DNA of 23,368 bases from Rhodocyclaceae bacterium UBA1310 (GTDB lineage Bacteria > Pseudomonadota > Gammaproteobacteria > Burkholderiales > Rhodocyclaceae), in the NCBI GenBank assembly GCA_002307175.1, contig DBTS01000001.1, positions 10,976-34,343 on the forward strand. The letters run 5' to 3'. A program made the position numbers and the translations under genes. Numbering within the stretch: position 1 is the first letter of the stretch; each line of letters starts with the position of its first letter. Below the pieces are notes generated by a model. The model worked only from the letters and a program-made list of their open reading frames with translations. It was not told the DNA's origin and did no database searches. Positions 1 through 8,289 of the stretch are shown here, in pieces.

Positions 1-134
1 TTGCTGTGCAAAGCAAACCGTGGGAGAGCGCAGAAACCGGAGTGTATTGGAATACATGAGGATTTCGAGCAGCCTATGTACCCAATAAGTCGGCCCGATC
101 ACGCCTTCGCAGTAAGATCATAAACAGCTTCTTA
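1..134. repeat. Structured dispersed repeat, copy 1 (left end outside window)
   Basis: This stretch matches a second segment at 13895-14040. Shared blocks are the CAGAAACCGGAG block (31-42), a small hairpin (42-57), GAGGATTTCG, CGGCCC, and the tail at 101-134 with GCCTTCGCAG and AAGATCAT. The hairpin stem is GTGTAT/ATACAT with loop TGGA. The tail matches the right terminal inverted repeat of copy 2; the corresponding left end would lie upstream of base 1. It starts 5 bp beyond the cphA stop codon, so it may also shape the 3' end of the cphA transcript. No coding capacity is seen. Repeat status is seen directly; its nature (MITE-like element or structured RNA) is inference. Confidence 0.7.
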
Positions 135-138
135 AATC

Positions 139-2712
139 TCAGGCAGACTCGGCGATGCGGCGCGCAATATGCGCCAATGCTTCCTCCACCTGATCGATGA
201 GGATCAGGCACAGATCTCCATCCTGAAGCAGCCCGAGGGCACGGTCGATAGCGATGAACTCGCCATGGATCTCCTCGATGGAACGGGTGCGCTTGGCCCC
301 GCCCAGACCTTCACGCAACAGCGCGATCACTTCACCATCGGCACGCCCACGCTGGCAGGCGTCCTGATAGAGAATCACGTTGTCGAAGGCAGCCCCAAGA
401 ATTTCCGTCTGCTGGCGGATGTCTTCATCGCGCCGGTCACCGGCACCGCTGATCACCACCGAACGCTGTTTGCCCGGCATGGCGTCTACCGCTTTCACCA
501 AAGCCTGCATGGCGTCCGGATTATGGCCGTAGTCGGCAATGATCGTCGCACCGTGGTATTTGAAGACATTGAAACGCCCCGGCGCATTGTCCGAATCGTT
601 CATGAAGGTCGCCAGCCCGGCCCGGATCACATCCCAGTCCAGCCCGACACCCCAGGCTGCCGCCACGGACGCCATGACATTCTCAACCTGGAAGCTGATC
701 ATGCCGTCGTGTGTGATGGGCACCCCGGCCAATGAGATGCGCCAGGTTTTCTTGCCTTCACTGGCCACCACAGCATCGTTGTCGACATACACCACGCGCT
801 TGCCCTGGGCGCGATGCGTTGCCATCACCGGATGGTTGCGATCTGCCGCAAAGAAGATCACGCTGCCCGGACAGTTGGCCGCCATGCCGGCTACCACAGG
901 ATCGGCGGCATTGAGCACGGCGTAGCCGTTATCTGCCACGTTCTGCACGATCACACGCTTGAGCACCGCAAGGTCTTCAACCGTGGTGATGTAATTCAGG
1001 CCGAGGTGGTCGCCCTTGCCGATATTGGTGACCACGGCCACCTTGCAGCGGTCGAAAGCCAGCCCTTCGCGCAACAGGCCACCACGTGCGGTTTCAAACA
1101 CCGCCGCATCGACATCCGGGTGCAGCAGCACGGAACGCGCACTGCGCGGGCCGGAGCAATCACCGTTGTCGATCTGTTTGCCCTGCACATAGACGCCATC
1201 GGTATTGGTCATGCCGGTGCGCAGACCGGCCTTCATGAGCAGATGGGCAATCAGGCGCACAGTGGTGGTCTTGCCGTTGGTGCCCGTCACCGCCACCACC
1301 GGAATCCGTGCATCATCACCCGGGGCGAACATCGTCGAGATCACCGCCTCACCCACATTGCGCCCCTTGCCAAAGGAAGGTGCAAGATGCATGCGCAGAC
1401 CCGGTGCGGCATTCACTTCGACAATGCCACCAGCCTGTTCTTCGAGCGGGCGCAGCACACTCTCGCAGACCACATCGACCCCGCAGATATCCAGGCCGAC
1501 CATCTGGGCAGCCGCCACCACGCGAGCCGCCAGATCAGGATGCACATCGTCGGTCACATCGGTGGCAGTGCCACCGGTGGAGAGATTGGCATTGTTGCGC
1601 AACACCACGCGTTTGCCCTTGGGCGGCACGGTATCTGCGTTCATGCCCTGTTCAGCCAAACGCGCCAGGGCGATATCATCAAAACGGATCTTCGTCAGCG
1701 AGGTTGCATGCCCCGTGCCGCGGCGCGGATCACGATTGACCTCGTCGACAAGCTGGCGCACCGAGTGCACGCCATCGCCGATCACCAGAGGAGGCTCGCG
1801 CCGCGCGGCGGCCACGAGCTTGTCACCCACCACCAGCATGCGGAAATCGTTGCCGGGCAGGTAACGTTCCACGATCACTTCTTCGCTGAATTCACTTGCC
1901 GTGCGGTAGGCCTGTTCAAGCTGTTCGCGGGTCGAGATGTTGACCGTCACACCCTTGCCCTGGTTGCCATCCTGAGGCTTCACAACAACCGGCAAGCCAA
2001 CTTCGCAGGCGGCCGCCCAGGCATCCTCGACACCCACTGCGGGACGCCCCTTGGGTACCGGAGAGCCAGCCGCTTCGAGCAGTTTCTTGGTGAGATCCTT
2101 GTCCTGCGCGATGGATTCAGCAATCGCACTGGTGGTATCGATTTCAGCAGCCTGGATGCGCCGCTGCTTGCTGCCCCAGCCAAACTGCACAAGGCTGCCG
2201 GAAGTCAGGCGCCGAAACGGCACCCCACGCACCACGGCGGCATGCACGATGGACCCCGTTGACGGTCCCAGGCGCACATCTTCATCAAGTTCACGCAACT
2301 TGGCCAGCGCTGCGTCGAGATCAAAATCGCCACCGGAAGCTGCCGCTGCACACAAGCCTTCCGCAAGCTCGAAAGACAGGCGGCCAACTTCCTCTTCGCT
2401 GTATTCCACCACCACAAGGTAGACACCGGCTTCCGTGGTGGCGGTCGTGCGGCTGAAAGTCACCGGACAGCCTGCCTGGGCCTGCAGCCCGAGCGCCGCG
2501 CATTCCAGCGCATGCGCCATTGAGGGCTTTTCTTCGTAGGTGGTTGAACGGATCAGCCCGATCTGCGGAAACAGGGTGCGCAGACGTTCATCAAACCCCG
2601 GCAGATCATCAATCAGGCGCTCTGCCGGAGCACAATTCACAGTCGCCTCAATCGCGGTGTGGCGGCTCCAGAGGTTCGGCCCACGCAAGGTACGGATGCG
2701 AGATACTTCCAT
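139..2712 (-). CDS. cphA: Cyanophycin synthetase CphA (full-length)
   Basis: This 857-residue cytoplasmic enzyme makes cyanophycin, a poly-aspartate chain with arginine on each side chain, using ATP. The family has an N domain, an ATP-grasp domain adding Asp and a Mur-ligase-like domain adding Arg. All are present: the N-terminal RTLRGPNLW block, ATP-grasp with VVVKPQDGNQGKG near residue 245, and an intact P-loop VTGTNGKTTT (GTNGKT at 477-482, Lys481), followed by the C-terminal lobe with DYGHNPDA and GAGDRRD. Length is close to the usual 860-900. The N-domain motif that in many CphA proteins reads HxxEH reads HALEC here (His67, Glu70, Cys71), so a metal ligand is probably altered. It lies 32 bp after cphA' on the same strand and probably shares its transcript. 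The Shine-Dalgarno is weak. Identification is firm. Confidence 0.95.
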   Translation of the reverse strand: MEVSRIRTLRGPNLWSRHTAIEATVNCAPAERLIDDLPGFDERLRTLFPQIGLIRSTTYEEKPSMAHALECAALGLQAQAGCPVTFSRTTATTEAGVYLVVVEYSEEEVGRLSFELAEGLCAAAASGGDFDLDAALAKLRELDEDVRLGPSTGSIVHAAVVRGVPFRRLTSGSLVQFGWGSKQRRIQAAEIDTTSAIAESIAQDKDLTKKLLEAAGSPVPKGRPAVGVEDAWAAACEVGLPVVVKPQDGNQGKGVTVNISTREQLEQAYRTASEFSEEVIVERYLPGNDFRMLVVGDKLVAAARREPPLVIGDGVHSVRQLVDEVNRDPRRGTGHATSLTKIRFDDIALARLAEQGMNADTVPPKGKRVVLRNNANLSTGGTATDVTDDVHPDLAARVVAAAQMVGLDICGVDVVCESVLRPLEEQAGGIVEVNAAPGLRMHLAPSFGKGRNVGEAVISTMFAPGDDARIPVVAVTGTNGKTTTVRLIAHLLMKAGLRTGMTNTDGVYVQGKQIDNGDCSGPRSARSVLLHPDVDAAVFETARGGLLREGLAFDRCKVAVVTNIGKGDHLGLNYITTVEDLAVLKRVIVQNVADNGYAVLNAADPVVAGMAANCPGSVIFFAADRNHPVMATHRAQGKRVVYVDNDAVVASEGKKTWRISLAGVPITHDGMISFQVENVMASVAAAWGVGLDWDVIRAGLATFMNDSDNAPGRFNVFKYHGATIIADYGHNPDAMQALVKAVDAMPGKQRSVVISGAGDRRDEDIRQQTEILGAAFDNVILYQDACQRGRADGEVIALLREGLGGAKRTRSIEEIHGEFIAIDRALGLLQDGDLCLILIDQVEEALAHIARRIAESA

Positions 2713-2744
2713 CAGTCAGTCTTTCTGAATGTTCGCTTGGGTTT

Positions 2745-4895
2745 TCAGAGTCCCGCTTCGGGCTCGAAACTCTCAATGGCACTATTAATCAGATCCGGCG
2801 AGATCCCCAGGGCCCAGGCAGCGGCCACAGCAGCCAGCTCGGCAGCCAGAGCATTCGCGGGATAGGTCGCGCGCGCCGCCAGCGGCTGCTCGGCACTGCC
2901 GGTGGCCAGCATGGTCTTGCCATCGCGCACATAGACTGCACGCTTGCCGGCAGCCAGATGGGCAGCCAGCACCTCGGAATCAGCAGACAAACCGTAGAAA
3001 ATCACTTCGCCGTCGCAGTAATCAGCCAGCTGTGCAACGGCCGGATCGTCGGCATTGAGCACTGCAGCACCACTCTCCCAGACCACATCGACCTGGGTGC
3101 GCAGCACACCTGCGATCTGTTCCGGCTCGCGGATATCGAAGCGCTCCAGTTCGGGGCTAGTGCGCAGACTGGTCACCACGCCGACATTGCAGCGGTCGTA
3201 TGGCAGGCCTTCGCCAAGAATGCTCGCCAGCGGGCTTTCGAAGACAGCCGCATCCACCGTGCGGTTCATGAGGATGCGCTGACCGGCCTGCCAGTGGGCA
3301 CAATCCTGTTTTTCAACCTGTCGGCGCGACAGGAAAATCCCCTCGCGACAGGCCAGCCCGGCGTGGAACCCGCCCATGTAGAGCAACCAGCCAATCAGGC
3401 GGGCCACCCGCGTGGTGTCATCACAACCGGTGACGCCGACAATTGGAATACGCCCGTCGTTGTCCGCCCCCGGAAAGAGGTGCTCGACAATGGCTTCGCC
3501 CACTGGGCGCGGTTTGCCGGTCGCCGGCTTGAGGTGCATGAGCAGGCTTGGGCCGGCATTCACCTCGACAATCGCTCCACCGGTTTTCTCGAATGGCAGC
3601 GAGACATCCTCAGTCACCATGTCGATGCCGGCGATATCCAGCCCGACGATGCGCGCCGCCAGGGTGGCTGCTGCGGCCACATCCGGATGCACCAGATCGG
3701 TACAGTCATTGCCCATGTTCCCATTTCGCTCGATCGTGAGCTTGTGACCCGCGGCCGGCACGCTCTGCGCCGTCACGCCCTGGCGCTCAAGCAGCAGTTG
3801 AAGGGCCAGATTGCGGTCGATGACGATGCGGTCAAGCGGGAATTCCTCGGCTTCACCACGACGCGGATCGCTGTTGAGCTGGCTTTCGATCAGTTCCGCA
3901 ACGGTGGATTTGCCATCGCCAACGATCAGGGTGTGTTCGCCACGTGTCGCGGCCACCACCTTGCCACCCACCACCAGAATACGGTGCTCGCAGCCGCGGA
4001 TGAAGCGCTCCACAATCACGTCGCTGCCTTCGCGCTCGGCAATCGGGAAAGCGGCCTCGACTTCGGCCTGCGTCATCAGTTCCAGCGATACGCCACGTCC
4101 GTGGTTCGCATCAGAGGGCTTCACCACCACCGGCAGGCCGATATCCTGCGCAACCTCCCAGGCTTCTTCGGGGGAATGCACGATCTGGCCTTCAGGCACT
4201 GGCACGCCACACGGAATCAGCAGGCTCTTGGTCAGATCCTTGTCGGACGCAATGGTCTCGGCAATTGCACTGGTACGGTCGGTTTCAGCCGTCCACACCC
4301 GGCGCTGACGATTTCCGTAGCCAAGTTGAACCAGATTGCCATCCGTCAGTCGAATGGAGGGGATGTTACGTTCCGTTGCGGCATCAACAATGCAGGCTGT
4401 GCTCGGCCCCAGGCACATCGAGTCGGCCAGTTCATGCAGCTCGGCAACATGCGTTGGCACATCGAATGGCTTGTCTTCGATCGCTGCCATCAGCAGATCG
4501 CGCGCCACCTGCATGCAGGCCAGCGTCACTTCCTTCTGCCGCGAACGCACAACAACCTTGTAGACACCGCGCTTTGAAGTGCTGCGCGCCTTACCGAAGC
4601 TGGTGCGCTGCCCGGAAAGGTTCTGCAGTTCCAGCGTCACGTGTTCCAGGATATGTCCCGGCCAGGTGCCTTCCTGCAGCCGGCGCACAAAACCACCACG
4701 CTCGCCGTAGCTGCATTTATGCTCGATCAGCCCCGGTAACCACGCGGTAAGGCGTTCCGTAAATCCAGGAAGAACATTTGAGGGGCAATCTTCCAGATCG
4801 CCGATATCCACCCGCGCTTCAATGGCCGGGCGATAGGTCCAGATATTGGGACCACGCAAATGCAATGTTTCAAGAATGCGAATGTCTTTGCTCAT
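2745..4895 (-). CDS. cphA': Truncated cyanophycin synthetase homologue CphA'
   Basis: This 716-residue CphA paralogue is about 140 residues shorter than its neighbour. It keeps the N domain (HLRGPNIW; HILEH at 81-85, an intact HxxEH motif) and the ATP-grasp Asp-adding domain (VVKPSDANHGRG). It then enters the Mur-ligase-like domain, where the P-loop has become VTGCDDTTR (GCDDTTR at 490-496). The catalytic lysine is lost. The protein ends in the central lobe (SFEPEAGL), so the C-terminal ligase lobe is absent. It should therefore not attach arginine. Betaproteobacteria such as Ralstonia eutropha are known to carry a cphA/cphA' pair. It is first gene of the leftward pair, 252 bp from the divergent transporter operon. 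The reading frame is clean and conserved elsewhere, so it is a specialised paralogue rather than a pseudogene. Confidence 0.9.
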   Translation of the reverse strand: MSKDIRILETLHLRGPNIWTYRPAIEARVDIGDLEDCPSNVLPGFTERLTAWLPGLIEHKCSYGERGGFVRRLQEGTWPGHILEHVTLELQNLSGQRTSFGKARSTSKRGVYKVVVRSRQKEVTLACMQVARDLLMAAIEDKPFDVPTHVAELHELADSMCLGPSTACIVDAATERNIPSIRLTDGNLVQLGYGNRQRRVWTAETDRTSAIAETIASDKDLTKSLLIPCGVPVPEGQIVHSPEEAWEVAQDIGLPVVVKPSDANHGRGVSLELMTQAEVEAAFPIAEREGSDVIVERFIRGCEHRILVVGGKVVAATRGEHTLIVGDGKSTVAELIESQLNSDPRRGEAEEFPLDRIVIDRNLALQLLLERQGVTAQSVPAAGHKLTIERNGNMGNDCTDLVHPDVAAAATLAARIVGLDIAGIDMVTEDVSLPFEKTGGAIVEVNAGPSLLMHLKPATGKPRPVGEAIVEHLFPGADNDGRIPIVGVTGCDDTTRVARLIGWLLYMGGFHAGLACREGIFLSRRQVEKQDCAHWQAGQRILMNRTVDAAVFESPLASILGEGLPYDRCNVGVVTSLRTSPELERFDIREPEQIAGVLRTQVDVVWESGAAVLNADDPAVAQLADYCDGEVIFYGLSADSEVLAAHLAAGKRAVYVRDGKTMLATGSAEQPLAARATYPANALAAELAAVAAAWALGISPDLINSAIESFEPEAGL

Positions 4896-5147
4896 GTGTT
4901 CTCGTGTGTAGGCACACCAATCCGTATGCAGCAGTCAACGCAGCAACAAGCCTCGCAGTTTACCGCGAGCGCGGATTTTGCTCCGCCAAAGCGCTACCGC
5001 AACCCATTCGGATCAAAATCCCGCCGGATTTATCCGACTCCTGTACACCATGAAGTGGCAAGCTGCGATTATCATTAAAAGTTCGCAAATGCCGCCCTGA
5101 CGAAGTGTACCGGAGTTCCGTCCGGGCCGTCGGCCCGAAGCTGACCT
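4896..5147. promoter_or_regulatory. Divergent spacer between cphA'-cphA and the transporter operon
   Basis: This 252-bp spacer separates the start of cphA' from the GTG start of the ABC transporter, so it must hold the promoters for both directions. It is more AT-rich near 5065-5092 (TATCAT at 5070-5075). I could not find a convincing -35/-10 pair on either strand. A perfect 6-bp hairpin (CGGGCC, loop GTC, GGCCCG) lies at 5123-5137, just before the transporter start. No small ORF with a good ribosome binding site was seen. Confidence 0.5.
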
Positions 5148-7430
5148 GTGCCTGACAATCCTTTTGCACATAATACGATGCTGCCCGCACTCACTGAACA
5201 AAAACTTCCCGACCCCTGGCATGCGGAAACCGCAGCCTTGCTCCAGCCTGAAGAAACGCCACTGGCGTGGCTTGAACTCGATCTGGACCATTCCCTGAGC
5301 TTTGCCAGAGGAATGATTATCCTGACCAACCAATCCATCCTGGCGCGCTCTGCCGGCGAAGAGTGGCAACGCTGGCCGCTCGACGCCAGCCTGGGTCTGC
5401 ACTATAGCGACCACGCCGGCGTAGCCTGCCTGGAGCTTATGAATGCCGAAAGGCGCCTGGCCTTCTGGCGTTACACATTGACTCAAAATCTGGCCGCCTT
5501 GCGCCTGCTGCGCGAATTTGAGCGCCAGAGCGAGGCACTGCGCACGGGGGAACCCCCAAAAACGGCAGAAGAAGCTGTCTGTGCGACCTGCAAGGCGCCA
5601 CTGCCACCCGGAGAGGATGAATGCCCGATCTGCACCCGCGAGTTGCATGAGGCCCCTTCGACCTGGACCCTGTTCCGCCTGTGGCGTTTCGCCCGCCCCT
5701 ACCGCTGGCAGTTGTTCACCGGTTTTGGCCTGATGATCGTGGCCACCGCAGCCACCCTGGTGGCGCCCTATCTGACCATGCCCCTGATGGATAACATCCT
5801 GATTCCATTCCAGAACGGGCAGCCCATCGACGCCGTCAAGGTTTCCTTCTACCTCGGCGGCCTGCTCGGATCGGCGCTGCTCTCGTGGTCTCTGGGCTGG
5901 GCCAAGACCTATATCCTGGCCCTCGTATCGGAACGCATCAGTGCGGATCTGCGCACCACCACCTACGAGCACCTGCTCAAACTTTCTCTCGAATATTTCG
6001 GCGGCAAGCGCACCGGCGACCTGATGTCACGCATCGGCTCGGAATCGGACCGCATCAGCGTGTTTCTCTCGCTGCACGCACTCGACTTCATCACCGATGT
6101 GCTGATGATCGCGATGACAGCGGTGATCCTGTTCTCGATCAATCACTGGCTGGCCATCGTCACCCTGCTGCCGTTGCCGCTGATTGCGTGGATGATCCAT
6201 ATCGTGCGCGATCGACTACGCACCGGCTTCGAGAAGATCGACCGGGTCTGGAGCGAAGTCACCAATGTGCTCGCCGACACCATTCCCGGCATTCGTGTGG
6301 TCAAGGCCTTTGCCCAGGAGGATCGTGAAGCCCAGCGCTTCCGCGACGCCAACCGACGCAATCTGGCTGTCAACGACAAGATCAACAAGACCTGGTCCCT
6401 GTTTACCCCGACAGTCACGCTGCTCACCGAAATCGGTCTTCTCGTGGTGTGGGCTTTTGGCATCTGGCAGGTCTCGGGCAAGCAGATCACGGTCGGCGTA
6501 CTCACGGCCTTCCTCGCCTACATCGGGCGTTTCTACACGCGTCTGGATTCGATGAGCCGCATCGTCTCCGTCACACAAAAGGCCGCCGCCGCGGCCAAAC
6601 GCATCTTCGACATCCTCGACCATGTCTCCAGCGTGCCGGAACCGACCAACCCGGTGCCCCTCAAGGAAGTCACCGGCAGCGTCGAACTGCGCGACATCGG
6701 TTTCCGCTACGGCAACCGCTCCGTGGTCCGCAATCTGTCACTGGATATCCGCCCCGGCGAGATGATCGGGCTGGTCGGCCACAGCGGCTCGGGCAAGAGC
6801 ACCCTGGTGAATCTGATCTGCCGTTTCTACGACGTCTCGGAAGGCGCGATCTTCATTGACGGCGTGGATATCCGCAACGTCTCGCTGGCAGCCTTCCGCA
6901 GCAATATCGGGCTGGTACTGCAGGAGCCCTTCCTGTTCTTCGGCACGGTGGCGGAGAATATTGCCTACGGCAAGCCCGACGCCTCACGCGAGGAAGTCAT
7001 CGCTGCCGCACGTGCTGCACACGCCCATGAGTTCATCCTGCGCCTGCCACAGGGCTACGACTCCATCGTCGGAGAACGCGGCCAGGGTCTCTCGGGCGGG
7101 GAACGCCAGCGCATCTCGATCGCGCGTGCCCTGCTGATCAATCCGCGCATCCTGATCATGGATGAAGCCACTTCGGCCGTCGATACGGAAACCGAAAAGG
7201 AAATCCAGCGTGCGCTGGAGAATCTCGTCAAGGGCCGCACCACGATTGCCATTGCGCACCGCCTGTCTACGCTGCGCAAGGCGGACCGGCTGGTCGTCAT
7301 GGATCGTGGCCAGATCGTCGAAATCGGCAATCACGATGAACTGATGGAAGCACGCGGGGCCTACTGGCGCCTGTATCAGGCCCAGTTGCGCAATGCCGAA
7401 CAGGTTGCTGGCGAGGAGGCCCAGGCATGA
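5148..7430 (+). CDS. Cyanophycin-associated ABC exporter (fused permease/ATPase)
   Basis: This 760-residue fused ABC exporter is of the kind found beside cyanophycin synthetase genes in betaproteobacteria; its substrate is not established. Order: a soluble N-terminal extension (1-140), a zinc ribbon (CATC...CPIC, Cys145, 148, 159, 162), a six-helix type exporter membrane domain (about 178-470), then an ATPase domain. The ATPase has Walker A GHSGSGKST from 544, signature LSGGE at 648-652, Walker B ILIMDEATSAVD near 668 and the H-loop AIAHRLST. An ordinary half-exporter is about 580-600 residues, so the first 170 residues are extra. The GTG at 5148 gives the longest frame; ATG at 5178 is an alternative and neither has a clear Shine-Dalgarno. 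The next gene overlaps by 4 nt. Export of Asp/Arg peptides or polymer is inference. Confidence 0.9.
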   Translation: MPDNPFAHNTMLPALTEQKLPDPWHAETAALLQPEETPLAWLELDLDHSLSFARGMIILTNQSILARSAGEEWQRWPLDASLGLHYSDHAGVACLELMNAERRLAFWRYTLTQNLAALRLLREFERQSEALRTGEPPKTAEEAVCATCKAPLPPGEDECPICTRELHEAPSTWTLFRLWRFARPYRWQLFTGFGLMIVATAATLVAPYLTMPLMDNILIPFQNGQPIDAVKVSFYLGGLLGSALLSWSLGWAKTYILALVSERISADLRTTTYEHLLKLSLEYFGGKRTGDLMSRIGSESDRISVFLSLHALDFITDVLMIAMTAVILFSINHWLAIVTLLPLPLIAWMIHIVRDRLRTGFEKIDRVWSEVTNVLADTIPGIRVVKAFAQEDREAQRFRDANRRNLAVNDKINKTWSLFTPTVTLLTEIGLLVVWAFGIWQVSGKQITVGVLTAFLAYIGRFYTRLDSMSRIVSVTQKAAAAAKRIFDILDHVSSVPEPTNPVPLKEVTGSVELRDIGFRYGNRSVVRNLSLDIRPGEMIGLVGHSGSGKSTLVNLICRFYDVSEGAIFIDGVDIRNVSLAAFRSNIGLVLQEPFLFFGTVAENIAYGKPDASREEVIAAARAAHAHEFILRLPQGYDSIVGERGQGLSGGERQRISIARALLINPRILIMDEATSAVDTETEKEIQRALENLVKGRTTIAIAHRLSTLRKADRLVVMDRGQIVEIGNHDELMEARGAYWRLYQAQLRNAEQVAGEEAQA

Positions 7431-7900
7431 GCACCGATATTTCTTTTACCCTCTGGCGCAACGAATTCGGCCGCCTGATGATGCGGGATGCTTCAGGCAC
7501 GGAACACCCGGACGTCTCACTGGTGCGTGCCAATCCGGTTTCAGCGCCACAGGATGGCATCGCCGTGCTCGGTCAGGATGGCCACGAACTAGCCTGGATC
7601 GAGCATCTTGCCGACCTTCCAGATGAACTCCGCAACATCATTGAGGAGAGCCTGCAGGCACGCGAATTCATGCCGGAGATCCTGCGTCTCATCGGGGTTT
7701 CGAGTTTTGCCACGCCCAGCACCTGGGAGGTGGAAACCAATCGCGGCCGCACAAGCTTCGTGCTCAAGGGCGAGGAAGACATCCACCGCCTGACTGACGG
7801 TGTCCTGCTGATCTCGGACGCCCACGGCATCCAGTTCATGATCCGCAAGCTCGCCGAACTGGATCGCAACTCCCGTCGCCTGCTGGACCGCTTCCTATGA
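7427..7900 (+). CDS. DUF1854 family protein, cyanophycin-associated
   Basis: This 157-residue soluble protein has no signal peptide or membrane helix. It matches the DUF1854 type that accompanies the cyanophycin-associated ABC transporter. Visible features are an N-terminal beta-rich stretch (FTLWRNEFGRLMM), a central HLADLPDELR helix and a C-terminal RKLAELDRNSRRLLDRFL segment. Its start ATG overlaps the transporter stop (ATGA), and its own stop overlaps the next start in the same way, so translational coupling is likely. Since it is produced in step with the transporter, a cytoplasmic partner or regulator role is a reasonable inference. No catalytic motif is visible. Confidence 0.88.
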   Translation: MSTDISFTLWRNEFGRLMMRDASGTEHPDVSLVRANPVSAPQDGIAVLGQDGHELAWIEHLADLPDELRNIIEESLQAREFMPEILRLIGVSSFATPSTWEVETNRGRTSFVLKGEEDIHRLTDGVLLISDAHGIQFMIRKLAELDRNSRRLLDRFL

Positions 7901-8289
7901 GTTACGCACGCACCACTGCTCTCGCACTGTGCCTTGCCAGCAGTACGGCAATGGCCAGCCCCCAACTGGCCTGCCATTACAATTACGGCGGCGAGGACAA
8001 GGTGGTGCGCACGGCTGCACAGGCCGATGTCTACGCGGTAAAACCCATCGCAATCGGTTCCTATTTCCTCTTCCGGGCGGTCTTCGATGTGACCCCGGGA
8101 TTTGCAGGCATCAGGCTCTACACCTACGTCAATCGCGACGAAAGCCCGGCCCTGATCCATCAGGCCAGCTACGCCTACCCGCAGGAGACTGCTGTCACCG
8201 GAATGCATGGCTTCACCGGGCTGCAGCGGGTTTATGAACCTATCCGTGACAGTGAGCTGACCTACTGGTGCAGCATGGAGAATCTGTGA
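7897..8289 (+). CDS. Small secreted protein, unknown function
   Basis: I do not recognise this 130-residue protein. The N-terminus is a typical Sec signal peptide (Arg5, hydrophobic ALALCLAS, cleavage probably after AMA at about residue 20). The mature part has two cysteines, Cys26 in LACHYNY and Cys125 in TYWCSMENL near the C-terminus, which could form a disulfide closing the domain. Otherwise it is rich in aromatic residues and beta-strand-like segments. It overlaps the DUF1854 gene by 4 nt and its stop overlaps the capA-like start by one base. Location in the same transcript as an exporter and a periplasmic phosphatase-like protein suggests a periplasmic role linked to the exported substrate. 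That link is inference. Confidence 0.8.
   Translation: MSYARTTALALCLASSTAMASPQLACHYNYGGEDKVVRTAAQADVYAVKPIAIGSYFLFRAVFDVTPGFAGIRLYTYVNRDESPALIHQASYAYPQETAVTGMHGFTGLQRVYEPIRDSELTYWCSMENL

Noticed and set aside
814..2262. Long + strand open frame (482 codons) opposite cphA
   Set aside because: Antisense to an unmistakable cphA; composition rich in His, Arg and Ala with no recognisable motif, typical of a shadow frame in GC-rich DNA.
2520..4577. Very long + strand open frame (685 codons) opposite cphA'
   Set aside because: Shadow of cphA'; no family features and no ribosome binding site.
5041..5092. Promoter with TATCAT as -10 for the transporter operon
   Set aside because: No acceptable -35 hexamer at 16-18 bp spacing.
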